Counted from the stretch's first letter, positions 27,084 through 38,207 are shown. The stretch: DNA of 38,207 bases from Comamonadaceae bacterium (GCA_947448325.1 CANFMK010000004.1:1-38207); one strand, 5' to 3'. Translations and numbers: made by a program. The notes: generated by a model not told the origin, from the sequence alone.

Positions 27084-28567
27084 TTGGCCAACATTTGCGC
27101 GATGGCTTTTGCGCACAAGGTCATCAAGGCGCCCGGCACGATGCCCAAAACCAGCACCAGCAAGCCGTTGAGCGACAAGACCACGCGCACATCCGCTGCC
27201 GCGGCCACGGTGGTGGCGGTGACCGGTTCGTCAAAATACATGACCTTGACCACACGCAGATAGTAAAAAGCGCCGATCAGAGACATGATCACGGCAAACA
27301 CAGCCAGTGAAATGGCGTAGGCCTGACCCGAAGCGATCAAGGCTTGCAACACCGACAGCTTGGCGTAAAAGCCCACCAGCGGTGGAATGCCGGCCAGCGA
27401 GAACATGCAAGTGGCCATCACCCCCGCGTACAAAGGGCTGCGGTGATTCAGACCTGCCAAATCGGTGATGTCTTCGCTCTCAAAACCTTGTCTCGCCAAG
27501 AGCAAAATGATGCCGAAACTGGCCAAGGTGGTCAGCACATAACCGATGACATAGAACATGGCCGAACTGTAAGCGTTGGCGGCATGGTCGGCATTGCCGC
27601 TGACCACGCCAGCGATCAAACCGATCAAGACAAAACCCATTTGCGCAATGGTCGAATACGCCAACATGCGCTTGAGATTGGTTTGGGCAATGGCGGCGAA
27701 GTTACCCACCAACAAGGAAGCCACAGCCAACAAAGCCAGCATTTGTTGCCAGTCCACGGCCAAAGGCAGCAAGCCTTCGACCAGCACCCGAATCACCAAG
27801 GCGAAAGCAGCCAGTTTGGGAGCGCCTGCAATCATCAAAGTGGCCGCCGTCGGTGCACCTTGATAGACATCGGGAATCCACATATGGAAAGGCACCACGC
27901 CCAGCTTGAAGGCCAAACCCGCCACAATGAAAACCAAACCAAAGACCAACACCTGCTGTTTGATCTGGCCGGAGGCAATTGCTTTGAAAATCACACTCAA
28001 ATCCAAACTGCCGGTAGCGCCGTACATCATGGAGATGCCGTAGAGCAAAAAGCCCGAAGCCATGGCGCCGAGAACAAAGTACTTCATCGCCGCTTCAGTG
28101 GCGTTGGCGTTGTCACGGCGCAAAGCGACCAGGGCATAGCTGGACAGGGTCAGCAGTTCCAAGCCCAAGTACAGCACCAAAAAGTTTTGACCTGAAATCA
28201 TCACGCTCATGCCAAGCAGAGCGAACATGGACAGGGTGAACATTTCGCCGCCGCGCAGCATGTCGCGGTCACCGGCATACGGGCGTGAATAAACCAAGGT
28301 GATCATCACTGCAATGGCCGAGAAGCACTTGAGCCAATGGCCCATCGGGTCGCTGACCACCAAGCGACCAAAGCCGTACAGCGTTTCGCCGCCATCGGCT
28401 TGCAAGGCGTGCATCAAAGCCACGACACCCAAAGTGGCCAAGGTCACCACGTACGTGAGGGTGCGCTGAGGGGAGCTCACAAACAGGTCGAGCAGCGCAA
28501 TCGCGCAGGCCATGACCAGCAGCAGTACTTCAGGATAGATCGCCATCCAACTGGTTGCGTCAATCAT
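27080..28567 (-). CDS. nuoN: NADH-quinone oxidoreductase subunit N
   Basis: This 495-residue antiporter-like subunit lies in the membrane arm of complex I, with about 14 helices. Charged residues of the proton channel are in place: E137 ([12 protein letters not shown]), K221 ([22 protein letters not shown]) and K251 ([11 protein letters not shown]). Length fits the family. ATG 28567 is preceded by GAGAG about eight bases upstream. It follows nuoM with a 48-base gap and is coupled through its stop codon to the DUF2818 gene. Confidence 0.97.
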   Translation of the reverse strand: MIDATSWMAIYPEVLLLVMACAIALLDLFVSSPQRTLTYVVTLATLGVVALMHALQADGGETLYGFGRLVVSDPMGHWLKCFSAIAVMITLVYSRPYAGDRDMLRGGEMFTLSMFALLGMSVMISGQNFLVLYLGLELLTLSSYALVALRRDNANATEAAMKYFVLGAMASGFLLYGISMMYGATGSLDLSVIFKAIASGQIKQQVLVFGLVFIVAGLAFKLGVVPFHMWIPDVYQGAPTAATLMIAGAPKLAAFALVIRVLVEGLLPLAVDWQQMLALLAVASLLVGNFAAIAQTNLKRMLAYSTIAQMGFVLIGLIAGVVSGNADHAANAYSSAMFYVIGYVLTTLASFGIILLLARQGFESEDITDLAGLNHRSPLYAGVMATCMFSLAGIPPLVGFYAKLSVLQALIASGQAYAISLAVFAVIMSLIGAFYYLRVVKVMYFDEPVTATTVAAAADVRVVLSLNGLLVLVLGIVPGALMTLCAKAIAQMLAN

Positions 28568-28615
28568 GTGTTTTCTCTCAATTCTTAGAAATCAGCGTGA
28601 ACGTCAGGGACGGTC

Positions 28616-30091
28616 TCAAGGCAATTTGGACAAGGCGACATGCTTGAGCAAGTCGGCTACCGAGGCATCCATCACATCCGTGAAGGGGCGCGGGTACAAG
28701 CCCATGTAAAGCACCGCAACAGCCAGCAAAGCCAGCATGATGAACTCGCGTGCATTGATGTCTTTCAGCGCCTTGACATGTTCATTGGCGGGCGCACCCA
28801 GGTACACCCGTTTGAACATCCACAGGGTATAGGCCGCGCCAAAAATCAGAGCGGATGCCGCCAGCAGGCCCACCACAAAGTTGAATTTCACTGCGCCCAA
28901 AATCACCATCCACTCGCCGACAAAACCGGCGGTTCCTGGCAAGCCGCAATTGGCCATGGCAAAGAGCAAGGCAAACGCTGCGAACTTGGGCATGGTGTTG
29001 ACCACGCCGCCGTAACTGGCAATTTCACGTGAGTGCACACGGTCATACAACACGCCAATCGACAAGAACATGGCGGCAGAAACAAAGCCGTGGGCAATCA
29101 TTTGCACGATCGCGCCCGACACGCCCAGCGGGTTGAAGATGAAAAAGCCCAGGGTCACAAAGCCCATGTGCGCCACGGACGAGTAAGCCACCAGTTTTTT
29201 CATGTCTTGCTGGACCATGGCGACCAAGCCCACGTAAATAACAGCCACCAGCGACAAGACGATGATCAAGCTGCCCCACTCGCGCGCGGCATCCGGCGCA
29301 ATGGGCATCGAAAAACGCAGGAAACCGTAGGCACCCAACTTCAACATGATGGCGGCCAACACAGCGGAGCCGCCTGTAGGCGCTTCCACGTGCACGTCAG
29401 GCAACCAGGTGTGCACAGGCCACATCGGCACTTTGACCGCAAAGGCCGCGAAGAATGCAAAGAACAAGAGGTTTTGCGCAGTTGCCGACAAAGGCAGTTG
29501 GTGCCAAGTGGCGATGTCAAAGCTGCCACCGGATTGGGTGTACAAATAAATCAAAGCGACCAGGGTCAACAGCGATCCCAGCAAGGTGTACAAGAAGAAC
29601 TTGAAAGCGGCGTAAATTTTGTTCGGTCCGCCCCAAATGCCGATGATCAGATACATCGGGATCAAAGTGGCTTCAAAGAAAACATAGAAAAGCAAGCCGT
29701 CCAGTGCACTGAAGACGCCAATCATCAAGCCTGACAGGATCAAGAAGGCAGCCATGTACTGGTTGACTTTACGGGTAATGACCTCCCAGCCGGCAATCAC
29801 CACGATCACATTGATGAAAGCGGTCAACAACACAAGCCAGAAAGAAATACCGTCCAAGCCCAAGTGGTAGTTCACATTGAAGCGCTCAATCCAAGGCGCT
29901 TTCTCGACAAACTGCATGGCAGAGGTGCCGATTTGGAACCCGCTGTACAAAGGCAAAGTGATCAAGAAACTGATCAAGGCGCCGATCAGCGCAAACCAGC
30001 GCACCGCGCGGGCTTGGTCATCACGCCCAATGGCCAACAACACAACACCGAACGCGATGGGCGTCCAAATGGCAAGGCTCAACAATCCCAT
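28616..30091 (-). CDS. nuoM: NADH-quinone oxidoreductase subunit M
   Basis: This 491-residue antiporter-like membrane-arm subunit has the essential acidic residue E140 (FFEATLIPMYLIIGIWGG), K220 within VKVPMWPVHTWLPDVHVEAPTG and K251 in MLKLGAYGFLRF. These correspond to the proton-translocation residues of the E. coli protein. The ATG is preceded by AAGGAAG. It begins 12 bases after nuoL ends. Nothing unusual is seen in length or sequence. Confidence 0.97.
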   Translation of the reverse strand: MGLLSLAIWTPIAFGVVLLAIGRDDQARAVRWFALIGALISFLITLPLYSGFQIGTSAMQFVEKAPWIERFNVNYHLGLDGISFWLVLLTAFINVIVVIAGWEVITRKVNQYMAAFLILSGLMIGVFSALDGLLFYVFFEATLIPMYLIIGIWGGPNKIYAAFKFFLYTLLGSLLTLVALIYLYTQSGGSFDIATWHQLPLSATAQNLLFFAFFAAFAVKVPMWPVHTWLPDVHVEAPTGGSAVLAAIMLKLGAYGFLRFSMPIAPDAAREWGSLIIVLSLVAVIYVGLVAMVQQDMKKLVAYSSVAHMGFVTLGFFIFNPLGVSGAIVQMIAHGFVSAAMFLSIGVLYDRVHSREIASYGGVVNTMPKFAAFALLFAMANCGLPGTAGFVGEWMVILGAVKFNFVVGLLAASALIFGAAYTLWMFKRVYLGAPANEHVKALKDINAREFIMLALLAVAVLYMGLYPRPFTDVMDASVADLLKHVALSKLP

Positions 30092-30103
30092 TTTTATTCT
30101 TCC

Positions 30104-32140
30104 TTATTTGTTGAGCCAGACGAAATACGTCATCAGCACAAAAACGCCCAAAATCATGACCAAGGCGTAGTGGTACAGATAGCCTGACTGGAACTTGCGA
30201 ACCTGAGCCGAAGCCCAACCTACCAGCTTCCAGGAACCGTTGACCAGCAGGCCATCGATCAAGCCGCGGTCGCCCACTTTCCACAGGCCCATACCTAAAG
30301 CACGGGCACCACGGGCCAAAATGTTTTCATTGATCCAGTCGAGGAAATATTTGTTTTCCAAGACCACCACCAAAGGTCGCAGAATACGGGCAAAAGCCGC
30401 AGGCACAGCGGGGTTGACCAGGTACATGTACCAAGCAGTGAGCACTCCGGCCAAGGCCAACCAGAAAGGTGCAGAGCTCAAAGCGTGCACAGCCATGGCC
30501 ACAGGACCGTGGAAAGCATGTGCCAGCTCATCCATGACAGGATGTTTTTCAGCATGGATGAAAATCGCGTCTTTGAAGAAGTCACCGAACAGCATGGGCG
30601 TGATGGTCATGAAGCCGATCACCACCGATGGAATGGCCAACAAAACCAGGGGCACGGTCACCACCCAAGGCGACTCATGGGGTTCATGATGCGCTTCATG
30701 GCCATGCGCGTCGTGGTGTGCGTCATGGTGGTCGTCGTGGTGTGCATCCGGGTTTTGGTCATAACGCTCTTTGCCGTGGAAGACCAAGAAATACATGCGA
30801 AACGAATAGAAGGCCGTCACAAAGACACCGGCCAATACCGCAAAGTGGGCGAATCCTGCGGCAGGCAAATGACTTTCAGCCACCGCTTCGATGATGCTGT
30901 CTTTCGAGTAGAAACCTGCAAAAAACGGTGTGCCAATCAAAGCCAAAGAGCCGAGCAAGGAAGTGATCCAGGTGATCGGCATGTACTTGCGCACGCCGCC
31001 CATCCAGCGGATATCTTGGTTGTGGTGCATGCCCATGATGACCGAGCCCGCACCCAAGAACAGCAGAGCTTTGAAGAAAGCGTGGGTCATCAGGTGAAAC
31101 ACCGCCACCGAATAGGCCGAGGCGCCCAGGGCCACGGTCATGTATCCCAGCTGCGACAAGGTGGAATAAGCCACCACGCGCTTGATGTCGTTTTGGATGA
31201 TGCCCAAAAAGCCCATGAACAAGGCCGTGATAGCGCCAATCACCATGATGAAATTCAAGGCGGTGTCAGACAATTCAAACAGCGGTGACATGCGTGCCAC
31301 CATGAAAATACCAGCGGTCACCATGGTCGCCGCGTGAATCAATGCGGAGATCGGGGTGGGGCCTTCCATCGAATCAGGCAGCCACACATGCAAAGGGAAC
31401 TGCGCCGACTTGCCCATCGCACCGATGAACAAACAAATGCAGATCACCGTGACCAACATCCAAGAAGTGCCAGGCAAGGTCAGCGCACTCAACGCATCCG
31501 CCTTGGCAAAAGCTTCGGTGTAATTCAAGGTGCCGGCGAAAGCAGCGATCAGGCCGATGCCCAAAATAAAACCAAAGTCACCCACGCGGTTGACCAAGAA
31601 GGCTTTCATGTTGGCGAAGATCGCGCTCGGTTTGTTGAACCAGAAACCAATCAGCAAATAAGACACCAAGCCCACAGCTTCCCAACCGAAGAACAGTTGC
31701 AGCATGTTGTTACTCATCACCAGCATCAACATGGAGAAAGTGAACAGCGAGATGTAGGCAAAGAAGCGGTTGTAGCCTTCGTCTTCGTCCATGTACCCGA
31801 TGGTGTAGATGTGCACCATCAAGGACACAAAGGTCACCACACACATCATCATGGCCGTGAGGCCATCGATCATGAAGCCCACTTCCATCTTCAAGTCACC
31901 CACCACCATCCAGGTGTAGAGGGTTTCGTTCAAACGCGCGCCATCCAAAGCCACGCTTTTGAGTGTCAGGGCGGACAAAATGAAAGCCACCAACACACCC
32001 AAAATCGTCAAGGTGTGGGACAGGCGACGACCGATCCAATTGCCACCAAACTGGGTGCCAAAGACACCCGCCAGAACCGAGCCCAGCAGGGGGGCTAAAG
32101 GCACAGCCAACAGCGTGCTTGCATTGAGGGTTTGAGACAT
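30104..32140 (-). CDS. nuoL: NADH-quinone oxidoreductase subunit L
   Basis: The largest antiporter-like subunit (678 residues) ends with a long lateral helix. Core features include FGWEAVGLVSYLLIGFW (about 151-167) and GKSAQFPLHVWLPDSMEGPTPISALIHAATMVTAG (about 243-277), with the discontinuous-helix lysines and the channel glutamate. The C-terminal region (about 600-678) fits the lateral helix and the last membrane helix. Between helices near residues 464-489 lies a loop with 11 histidines interspersed with Asp, Glu and Ala, facing the aqueous phase. The gap to nuoK is three bases. Confidence 0.97.
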   Translation of the reverse strand: MSQTLNASTLLAVPLAPLLGSVLAGVFGTQFGGNWIGRRLSHTLTILGVLVAFILSALTLKSVALDGARLNETLYTWMVVGDLKMEVGFMIDGLTAMMMCVVTFVSLMVHIYTIGYMDEDEGYNRFFAYISLFTFSMLMLVMSNNMLQLFFGWEAVGLVSYLLIGFWFNKPSAIFANMKAFLVNRVGDFGFILGIGLIAAFAGTLNYTEAFAKADALSALTLPGTSWMLVTVICICLFIGAMGKSAQFPLHVWLPDSMEGPTPISALIHAATMVTAGIFMVARMSPLFELSDTALNFIMVIGAITALFMGFLGIIQNDIKRVVAYSTLSQLGYMTVALGASAYSVAVFHLMTHAFFKALLFLGAGSVIMGMHHNQDIRWMGGVRKYMPITWITSLLGSLALIGTPFFAGFYSKDSIIEAVAESHLPAAGFAHFAVLAGVFVTAFYSFRMYFLVFHGKERYDQNPDAHHDDHHDAHHDAHGHEAHHEPHESPWVVTVPLVLLAIPSVVIGFMTITPMLFGDFFKDAIFIHAEKHPVMDELAHAFHGPVAMAVHALSSAPFWLALAGVLTAWYMYLVNPAVPAAFARILRPLVVVLENKYFLDWINENILARGARALGMGLWKVGDRGLIDGLLVNGSWKLVGWASAQVRKFQSGYLYHYALVMILGVFVLMTYFVWLNK

Positions 32141-32143
32141 TTT

Positions 32144-32452
32144 TTAACCCTTGAGCGAATTGAGTTCATCCACATTGATGCTGTTCTTGTTACGGAAGAG
32201 CAACACCAGGATGGCCAAACCAATGGCAGATTCAGCGGCCGCCACGGTGAGAATGAAAAACACAAAAACTTGGCCGCGCATATCGCCCAAAAAGTGAGAG
32301 AAGGCGACAAAGTTCATATTCACGGCCAACAGCATCAGCTCAATGGCCATCAACAAAACAATCAGGTTTTTACGGTTCAAAAAGATACCGATCACAGACA
32401 GCGCAAACAGCATCGCGCCCAAAGAGAGGTAGTGGCCAAGCGTCAAAGTCAT
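32144..32452 (-). CDS. nuoK: NADH-quinone oxidoreductase subunit K
   Basis: This 102-residue three-helix subunit has the two buried glutamates of the proton path, E38 ([17 protein letters not shown]) and E74 ([17 protein letters not shown]). Its start overlaps the nuoJ stop by four bases (ATGA), implying coupled translation of two subunits that pack together in the membrane arm. Length is typical. Confidence 0.97.
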   Translation of the reverse strand: MTLTLGHYLSLGAMLFALSVIGIFLNRKNLIVLLMAIELMLLAVNMNFVAFSHFLGDMRGQVFVFFILTVAAAESAIGLAILVLLFRNKNSINVDELNSLKG

Positions 32453-33114
32453 GACTTTTGCTCCTGTGCAGCAGTTTCAGTCGCTGCGGGTTGAGGGGCT
32501 TCACCGGCCTGGGTCACGTCCAGTTTGACAATGGACAAGCGATCAGAGGCACGCACACGCACTTGAATCGAGGCGTTGATGGCCTTGCTGTCTTTGCGTT
32601 CACGCAAGGTCAAGGCAATGGCCGTGATCATGGCCACCAGCAAAATCACAGCACCGATTTGGATCGGCATCAAATAATCGGTGTACAGCAAGATGCCCAG
32701 CGCTTTGGCATTGGACACAGGAGCCGCCACCTGCCCCACCGACAGGGCTGCAGCAGGCGCTTCGGTGATGCGAAATCCACCCATCAAGACGGCCGCCATC
32801 TCCAGGGCCACCAAAGCCCCCAAAGTGGCAGCCAAGGGGAAGTGCTTCCAAAAGCCCTCACGCAGGACGTCGATGTTGATGTCCAGCATCATCACCACAA
32901 ACAAGAACAAGACCATCACCGCGCCCAGGTAAACCAAGACCAAGGTGATCGCCAAGAATTCTGCTTGCAGCAAAAACCACACGCCTGAAGCTTGCGAGAA
33001 AGCCAACATGAGAAAGAGCACAGCATGCACAGGATTGCGCGCTGTCACCACCCGGAAGGCTGCAAACAACAGCACCACCGAAAACAGATAGAAAAAACCG
33101 GTTTGGACGTCCAT
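32449..33114 (-). CDS. nuoJ: NADH-quinone oxidoreductase subunit J
   Basis: This 221-residue membrane subunit has five helices (first [18 protein letters not shown], then [23 protein letters not shown]). The conserved [19 protein letters not shown] segment is the deformable helix implicated in coupling quinone chemistry to proton transfer. The last 45 residues are a hydrophilic Ala/Gln/Glu-rich tail ([16 protein letters not shown]), usual for this group. Overlaps nuoK by four bases and follows nuoI by 12 bases. Confidence 0.96.
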   Translation of the reverse strand: MDVQTGFFYLFSVVLLFAAFRVVTARNPVHAVLFLMLAFSQASGVWFLLQAEFLAITLVLVYLGAVMVLFLFVVMMLDINIDVLREGFWKHFPLAATLGALVALEMAAVLMGGFRITEAPAAALSVGQVAAPVSNAKALGILLYTDYLMPIQIGAVILLVAMITAIALTLRERKDSKAINASIQVRVRASDRLSIVKLDVTQAGEAPQPAATETAAQEQKS

Positions 33115-33126
33115 GATGCAATTCTT

Positions 33127-33636
33127 TCAGCGGTACTTGGCATCGGCAGATTTGGCTGCTGCGATGTCTTTCTCGTAACGGTCACCCACCGCCAACAACA
33201 TGTCTTTGGTGAAATACAGGTCGCCGCGTTTTTCGCCGTGGTACTCGAAAATGTGCGTTTCCACAATCGAGTCGACGGGGCAGCTCTCTTCGCAAAAGCC
33301 GCAAAAGATGCACTTGGTCAAATCAATGTCGTAGCGCGTGGTGCGGCGCGAACCATCGTCGCGCACGCCAGCTTCGATCGTGATGGCCATGGCCGGGCAC
33401 ACGGCTTCGCACAGCTTGCAAGCAATACAGCGCTCTTCACCGTTGTCATAACGACGCAGTGCGTGCAGGCCACGGAAACGGGGCGACAGCGGTGTTTTTT
33501 CTTCAGGGAATTGAACCGTCACTTTGCGACGGAAGGCATAACGGCCGGTCAGGGCCATGCCCTTGAACAACTCCACGAGCATGAAGCTCTTGAAGAAATC
33601 CTTGAATGAGAAATTGGAAGCGGTCATTGTCGTCAT
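33127..33636 (-). CDS. nuoI: NADH-quinone oxidoreductase subunit I
   Basis: This 169-residue peripheral subunit carries two ferredoxin-type [4Fe-4S] clusters (N6a and N6b). Their ligands are C70, C73, C76 with C119, and C109, C112, C115 with C80, in [12 protein letters not shown] and [12 protein letters not shown]. The N-terminal amphipathic stretch ([22 protein letters not shown]) anchors it on the membrane arm. It passes electrons from NuoG to the N2 cluster. Begins 12 bases after nuoH ends. Confidence 0.97.
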   Translation of the reverse strand: MTTMTASNFSFKDFFKSFMLVELFKGMALTGRYAFRRKVTVQFPEEKTPLSPRFRGLHALRRYDNGEERCIACKLCEAVCPAMAITIEAGVRDDGSRRTTRYDIDLTKCIFCGFCEESCPVDSIVETHIFEYHGEKRGDLYFTKDMLLAVGDRYEKDIAAAKSADAKYR

Positions 33637-33648
33637 GTTGGAGGCCGA

Positions 33649-34731
33649 TCAGTTCCAGATGTTCCAAGGCGAGTTCAGCCACGCGCCCACAATCAACAGC
33701 CACACGAGCGTGACTGGGATGAAAATTTTCCAGCCCAAACGCATGATCTGGTCATAGCGAAAGCGTGGGAAGGTGGCGCGTATCCAGATGAACATGGACA
33801 CCACCAAGAAAGTTTTAACGCCCAGCCAAATCCAGCCCGGAATCCAATTGAACAGGGCGCTGTCAATCGGTGTCATCCAGCCGCCCAAGAACATGATCAC
33901 GGCCAAGATGGACACCAACCACATGCTGGCGTATTCGGCCAAGAAGAAGATGGCAAAGCCCATGCCCGAGTACTCGACCATGTGACCGGCCACAATTTCC
34001 GCCTCGCCTTCGACCACGTCAAAAGGGTGACGGTTGGTTTCGGCCACGCCGGAGATCAGGTACACCATGAAGATCGGGAACAAAGGCAACCAGTTCCACG
34101 ACAGGAAGTTCAGGCCCATTTGTGCAGCCGCGCCTTTGCCCTGCGCCAACACGATGTCGGTCAGGTTCATGCTGCCAGACACCATCAGCACCACCAAGAA
34201 GCAAAAGCCCATGGCGATTTCGTAACTGACCATTTGCGCCGAGGCACGCAGCGCGCCCAAGAATGCGTATTTGGAGTTGGAAGCCCAACCTGCAATGATC
34301 ACGCCGTAAACTTCAATCGAAGTGATGGCCATCACCAGCATCAAGCCGGTGTTGATGTTGGTCAGCGCCACTTCAGGACCAAAGGGGATCGCCACCCAGG
34401 CCGCCAAGGCCGGCATGATAGCCATGATCGGACCCAAGCGGAACAAGCCCATGCTCGCCGCCGTGGGGTTGATCAACTCTTTGGTCAGCAACTTGACCGC
34501 ATCGGCGATCGGTTGCAACAAACCCATAGGGCCGACGCGGTTAGGACCGTGACGCACCTGGATGAAACCCAAGAGCTTGCGCTCCCATAAGGTCAAATAA
34601 GCGACGGCACCCATCAGCGGGGCCAGAATCGCGACGATCTTGATGAGAATCCACAGCACAGGCCAAACGAGCGCAGGCCACCAACTGGCAGACACCAGAT
34701 TCAAGCCGCCGTTGTAAAGAGCATCGATCAT
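33649..34731 (-). CDS. nuoH: NADH-quinone oxidoreductase subunit H
   Basis: This 360-residue subunit forms part of the quinone chamber and joins the two arms. The conserved [33 protein letters not shown] segment (about 50-82) and the acidic loop [27 protein letters not shown] (about 222-248) are intact. These define the E-channel and quinone entry. About eight membrane helices are visible. The ATG overlaps the nuoG stop by four bases. Confidence 0.97.
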   Translation of the reverse strand: MIDALYNGGLNLVSASWWPALVWPVLWILIKIVAILAPLMGAVAYLTLWERKLLGFIQVRHGPNRVGPMGLLQPIADAVKLLTKELINPTAASMGLFRLGPIMAIMPALAAWVAIPFGPEVALTNINTGLMLVMAITSIEVYGVIIAGWASNSKYAFLGALRASAQMVSYEIAMGFCFLVVLMVSGSMNLTDIVLAQGKGAAAQMGLNFLSWNWLPLFPIFMVYLISGVAETNRHPFDVVEGEAEIVAGHMVEYSGMGFAIFFLAEYASMWLVSILAVIMFLGGWMTPIDSALFNWIPGWIWLGVKTFLVVSMFIWIRATFPRFRYDQIMRLGWKIFIPVTLVWLLIVGAWLNSPWNIWN

Positions 34732-36842
34732 GCGGCCACCTCCTGGGCAGTGCGGGCGTCAGCCGTCAACTGCAGTGATGGGGCGCGGCGCACCACGCCA
34801 TCCAAATGGTAAATCGAAGCCACCACCGGAGTGGCCACCTCACCGGCCATGCGCAAAGGCGCGTTGCTGGTGTTGTTCAAAACAGGCGCAGTCACTGTGG
34901 CTTTGGCCAACACCTCTTGCGAGGTCTCGAAATCAAAACCTGGCACACCCAGCAAATTGGCCAAGACACGGATCACCTTCCAAGCTGGGCGGGTCTCACC
35001 CAGAGGTTTGACCACCGCATGGAAACTTTGCAAGCGCCCTTCGGCGTTGACAAAACTGCCCGAAGTTTCGGTGAAGGGTGCAATCGGCAGCAGCACATCC
35101 GAGAACGCCATATTGGCTTTGAATGGACTCAAAGTGATGACCATCTCGGCTTGGGCCAAGGCCTGCGCCGCAGCAGCGCCGCCTGCGCTGTCGTACTCGG
35201 GTTCGGTGTTCAACAAGACCGCAGCTTTGAGGCCACCAGCCAGCATCTGGCCGGCATGGGCACCGCCGGTTTGCGGTTGGGCTTTGACCCACTGCGCGCC
35301 CACGGTATTGGCGGCTTCGGTCAGATAGCCCACGCTGGCACCGGTGTGCTCAGCAATCCAATTGGCCAAGGACAACAAGGTTGAGGCATTGGCGTGGTGT
35401 GCGGCGGCATTGCCCAGCAAGACCGCTTTGCGCTCACCACCGAGCATGGACTTGGCCATCGCCGTGGCGGTGGCAGTAGCCTGACCAGCCACTGGGGCAG
35501 TGACGCCTTTTTCGGCCGCAATCACTGTGGCGATATCAGCCAGGTGCTGCGCCCAAGTGGAGGCGCTGTCGGTACAGCTGTGGGCCAAGGGCATGGCCCA
35601 GGCTTGTGCATCGGACAACATGGCAGCCGATGTGAGCGCGTTGACTTGCGCGCCTTGGCGCACAGCCTGGCGAATGCGCTGCGCAAACAGCGGATGGTCT
35701 TTGCGCAAATTGCTGCCCACCACCAACACGCATTGCAATTGCGACAATGACGCCACTGAAGTGCCCAGGTAACGCACGCCTTGCGCCGGTGTGAACTCGG
35801 CATTGCGCAGACGGTAATCAATGTTGTCAGAACCCAAACCGCGCAACAGCTGACCAGCCAAATACAACTCTTCCACCGTGCTGTGGGGGCTGACCAACGC
35901 ACCGATGCTGCTGGCGCCGTGCTCTTGGCTGATGTTCTTCAAGCCATTGGCCACGTATTCCAGGGCGGTTTGCCAATCAACTTGTTTCCACTCGCCGCCC
36001 TGCTTGAGCATCGGGCTGGTGAGGCGCTCAGCACCATTCAAGGCCTCGTAGGAGAAACGCTCGCGGTCGGCAATCCAGCACTCGTTGACCTCTTCGTTCT
36101 CAAGGGGCACCACACGCATGACGTGGTTGTTTTTCACTTGCACCACCAAGTTGGCGCCTGATGAATCATGTGCGGCAATCGATTTGCGGCGTGACAGCTC
36201 CCAGGTGCGGGCGCTGTAGCGGAAAGGCTTGCTGGTCAAAGCGCCCACGGGGCAGATGTCGATCATATTGCCCGACAACTCGGAGTCCACCGATTGACCG
36301 ACAAAGGTTTCGATCTCAGCGTGCTCGCCGCGGTGCGACATGCCCAGCTCCATCACGCCAGCCACTTCTTGTCCAAAGCGCACGCAGCGGGTGCAGTGAA
36401 TGCAACGGCTCATCTCTTGCATGCTGATGAGTGGACCCACATCTTTCACGGCGACGACACGTTTTTCTTCTTCGTAACGCGAAGCTGAGCCACCATAGCC
36501 CACCGCCAAGTCTTGCAGTTGGCACTCGCCACCTTGGTCGCAGATCGGGCAGTCCAATGGGTGGTTGATCAGCAAAAACTCCATCACCGACTTTTGAGCC
36601 TGGATAGCCCGGTCGGTTTTGGTGCGTACCACCATGCCTTGTGTCACCGGCGTGGCGCAAGCGGGCATGGGCTTGGGGGCTTTTTCAACATCCACCAAGC
36701 ACATGCGGCAGTTGGCCGCGATGCTCAATTTCTTGTGATAGCAGAAGTGTGGAATATAGGTGCCGGCTTTTTCGGCCGCATGCATGACCATGCTGCCCTC
36801 GACAACTTCAACCTTCTGACCGTCCAGTTCAATTTCAACCAT
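34728..36842 (-). CDS. nuoG: NADH-quinone oxidoreductase subunit G
   Basis: This 704-residue subunit holds the electron wire between NuoF and NuoI. Its [2Fe-2S] cluster is ligated by C34, C45, C48 and C62. Cluster N5 uses H94, C98, C101 and C107, and N4 uses C147, C150, C153 and C197. The extra N7 cluster cysteines of E. coli NuoG are absent (the corresponding stretch is [11 protein letters not shown]), as in most proteobacteria. The remaining 450 residues are a degenerate molybdopterin-oxidoreductase domain. ATG 36842 (MVEIELDG) fits homologues; a GTG at 36851 would add three residues. Confidence 0.97.
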   Translation of the reverse strand: MVEIELDGQKVEVVEGSMVMHAAEKAGTYIPHFCYHKKLSIAANCRMCLVDVEKAPKPMPACATPVTQGMVVRTKTDRAIQAQKSVMEFLLINHPLDCPICDQGGECQLQDLAVGYGGSASRYEEEKRVVAVKDVGPLISMQEMSRCIHCTRCVRFGQEVAGVMELGMSHRGEHAEIETFVGQSVDSELSGNMIDICPVGALTSKPFRYSARTWELSRRKSIAAHDSSGANLVVQVKNNHVMRVVPLENEEVNECWIADRERFSYEALNGAERLTSPMLKQGGEWKQVDWQTALEYVANGLKNISQEHGASSIGALVSPHSTVEELYLAGQLLRGLGSDNIDYRLRNAEFTPAQGVRYLGTSVASLSQLQCVLVVGSNLRKDHPLFAQRIRQAVRQGAQVNALTSAAMLSDAQAWAMPLAHSCTDSASTWAQHLADIATVIAAEKGVTAPVAGQATATATAMAKSMLGGERKAVLLGNAAAHHANASTLLSLANWIAEHTGASVGYLTEAANTVGAQWVKAQPQTGGAHAGQMLAGGLKAAVLLNTEPEYDSAGGAAAAQALAQAEMVITLSPFKANMAFSDVLLPIAPFTETSGSFVNAEGRLQSFHAVVKPLGETRPAWKVIRVLANLLGVPGFDFETSQEVLAKATVTAPVLNNTSNAPLRMAGEVATPVVASIYHLDGVVRRAPSLQLTADARTAQEVAA

Positions 36843-36854
36843 GAGAGGCACCCA

Positions 36855-38207
36855 TCAAACGTAAGCACCGACCATGCAGGTCTTGTGCTCCACGTGGTAT
36901 TCAAATTCGTGACGGAAATGCTTGAGCATGCCGCGCACCGGCATGGCCGCTGCATCACCCAAAGCGCAAATGGTGCGGCCCATGATGTTGCCGGCCACGC
37001 TGTCGAGCATGTCCATGTCGCTCAAGCGGCCTTGGCCGCTCTCAATCCGATCGACCATGCGCCACAACCAGCCCGTGCCTTCGCGGCAAGGTGTGCACTG
37101 ACCGCAAGACTCGTGCGAGTAGAAATAAGACAAACGCTGCAAGGCTTTGACCATGCATCGGGTGTCGTCCATGACGATCACGGCGCCCGAACCCAGCATC
37201 GAGCCACCTTCTTTGGCGATGCTGTCGTAATCCATGGTCAGCTGCATCATCAAGTCAGCAGGAATGACCGGCGAAGAAGAACCGCCAGGAATGACAGCCT
37301 TCAACTGGCGGCCCGCGCGCACGCCGCCGGCCAATTCCAACAACTTGGCAAACGAGGTGCCCATGGGAATTTCGTAATTGCCGGGTCGCTCCACATCACC
37401 ACTGATCGAGAAAATTTTGGTGCCGCCGTTGTTGGGCTTGCCGCATTCCAAATAAGCCTGGCCACCGTTGCGAATGATCCAAGGGACTGCCGCAAAGGTT
37501 TCGGTGTTGTTGATGGTGGTGGGCTTGCCGTACAAGCCAAAGCTGGCAGGAAACGGTGGCTTGAAACGCGGTTGGCCTTTTTTGCCTTCGAGGGACTCGA
37601 GCAAAGCAGTTTCTTCGCCGCAGATGTAGGCGCCAAAACCGTGCGAGGCGTGCAGCTGAAAGCTGAAGGTGCTGCCCAAGATCTGGTCGCCCAGATAGCC
37701 GGCTGCACGGGCTTCTTCCAGCGCCGCTTCAAAGCGTTCGTAGGTGTGGAAGATCTCGCCGTGGATGTAGTTGTAGCCCACGCTGATGCCCATGGCATAC
37801 GCTGCGATGATCATGCCCTCGATCACCGTGTGCGGGTTGTACTCCATGATGTCGCGGTCTTTGCAAGTCCCCGGTTCACCTTCATCAGAGTTGCACACCA
37901 AATATTTTTGACCCGGGAATTGACGGGGCATGAAGCTCCACTTCAATCCGGTCGGGAAACCCGCACCGCCACGACCACGCAGGCCAGACTCTTTCACGGT
38001 GGCAATCACCTGGTCTTGCGTCATGCCAGCCACACCGGTCTCAGGATTCGCAGGGGACCCGTCTTTGCCCAAAATTTTGCGCAGTGCTTGGTAGCCGCCA
38101 CGGGCTTCGTAATCCTTCAAGCCCCAGTTACGACCGTTCAAACCCGCCAAGATTTGGGGGTTGATATGACGGTCATGGAAAGAAGTTTCCAGGCCAGTGG
38201 CTTGGAA
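36855..38207 (-). CDS. nuoF: NADH-quinone oxidoreductase subunit F (5' end outside window)
   Basis: This is the NADH- and FMN-binding subunit that begins electron entry to complex I. Visible are the glycine-rich [31 protein letters not shown], the FMN-site segment [14 protein letters not shown] and the N3 cluster motif [12 protein letters not shown]. The frame remains open to the window edge, with codons for [20 protein letters not shown] before A-G-L-N-G. The natural start is therefore just beyond 38207 and only a few N-terminal residues are missing. A TTG at 38150 is not the start. nuoE is expected next, upstream. Confidence 0.96.
   Translation of the reverse strand, partial: FQATGLETSFHDRHINPQILAGLNGRNWGLKDYEARGGYQALRKILGKDGSPANPETGVAGMTQDQVIATVKESGLRGRGGAGFPTGLKWSFMPRQFPGQKYLVCNSDEGEPGTCKDRDIMEYNPHTVIEGMIIAAYAMGISVGYNYIHGEIFHTYERFEAALEEARAAGYLGDQILGSTFSFQLHASHGFGAYICGEETALLESLEGKKGQPRFKPPFPASFGLYGKPTTINNTETFAAVPWIIRNGGQAYLECGKPNNGGTKIFSISGDVERPGNYEIPMGTSFAKLLELAGGVRAGRQLKAVIPGGSSSPVIPADLMMQLTMDYDSIAKEGGSMLGSGAVIVMDDTRCMVKALQRLSYFYSHESCGQCTPCREGTGWLWRMVDRIESGQGRLSDMDMLDSVAGNIMGRTICALGDAAAMPVRGMLKHFRHEFEYHVEHKTCMVGAYV

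Noticed and set aside
27344-32988. Several long rightward frames rich in His, Gln and Arg opposite the nuo genes
   Set aside because: Composition reflects the reverse complement of hydrophobic membrane-protein codons. They have no domain features.

Overview
The window is a chromosomal housekeeping segment of a betaproteobacterium. Protein sequences and gene order fit Burkholderiales, probably family Comamonadaceae. Indicators are the pyrG-kdsA-eno-ftsB cluster, a single Bug/TctC-type binding protein, and a complex I operon followed by DUF2818, NUDIX and DUF1178 genes. The genus cannot be fixed from the sequence alone. Coding density is very high: no gene-free stretch exceeds about 170 bases (the longest is the first 168). 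I see no tRNA, rRNA, IS element, prophage, CRISPR array or long repeat.

Layout. Bases 1-168 hold a promoter-like site, a tiny ORF and a palindrome, all facing left. 169-3570 holds roxA(-), slyD(+), dut(-) and coaBC(-). 3654-9438 is a rightward run: pyrG, kdsA, a DUF1330 gene, eno, ftsB, pnuC and a NadR-like kinase (CTP, Kdo, glycolysis, division and NAD salvage). 9469-11026 is a leftward pair, hslO and a gamma-type carbonic anhydrase. 11143-14814 has a ferritin-like DUF455 gene(+), xerD(-), a Bug-type periplasmic binding protein(-) and an AEC transporter(+). 14819-22811 is a rearranged form of the well-known queG/tsaE/amidase/mutL/miaA neighbourhood. In it queG and a dedA gene point left, while tsaE, amiC, mutL, an MFS exporter and miaA point right. 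22876-25553 contains a divergent crotonase-like gene and arfB, both leftward, then a 47-residue Lys/Pro-rich protein and a DUF6352 gene rightward. 25599-38207 is one long leftward operon, nuoF(partial)-G-H-I-J-K-L-M-N, then DUF2818, NUDIX and DUF1178.

How the genes work together. The nuo genes encode the NADH-oxidising module and the membrane proton-pumping arm of complex I; nuoA-E would lie beyond the right edge. PnuC and the kinase form a nicotinamide riboside import and phosphorylation pair. QueG, TsaE and MiaA all modify tRNA; AmiC splits septal peptidoglycan and FtsB belongs to the divisome; MutL carries the endonuclease motif expected for methyl-independent mismatch repair. Many neighbours overlap by 1-4 bases, implying translational coupling.

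I found no obviously new multi-gene system. The items most worth a second look are a CxxC-x4-CxH tail on the NadR-like kinase, hairpins between the pyrG promoter and its start codon, a crotonase-fold protein lacking both catalytic glutamates, a His-rich loop in NuoL, the unannotated 47-residue protein, and the left-edge leader-like element.
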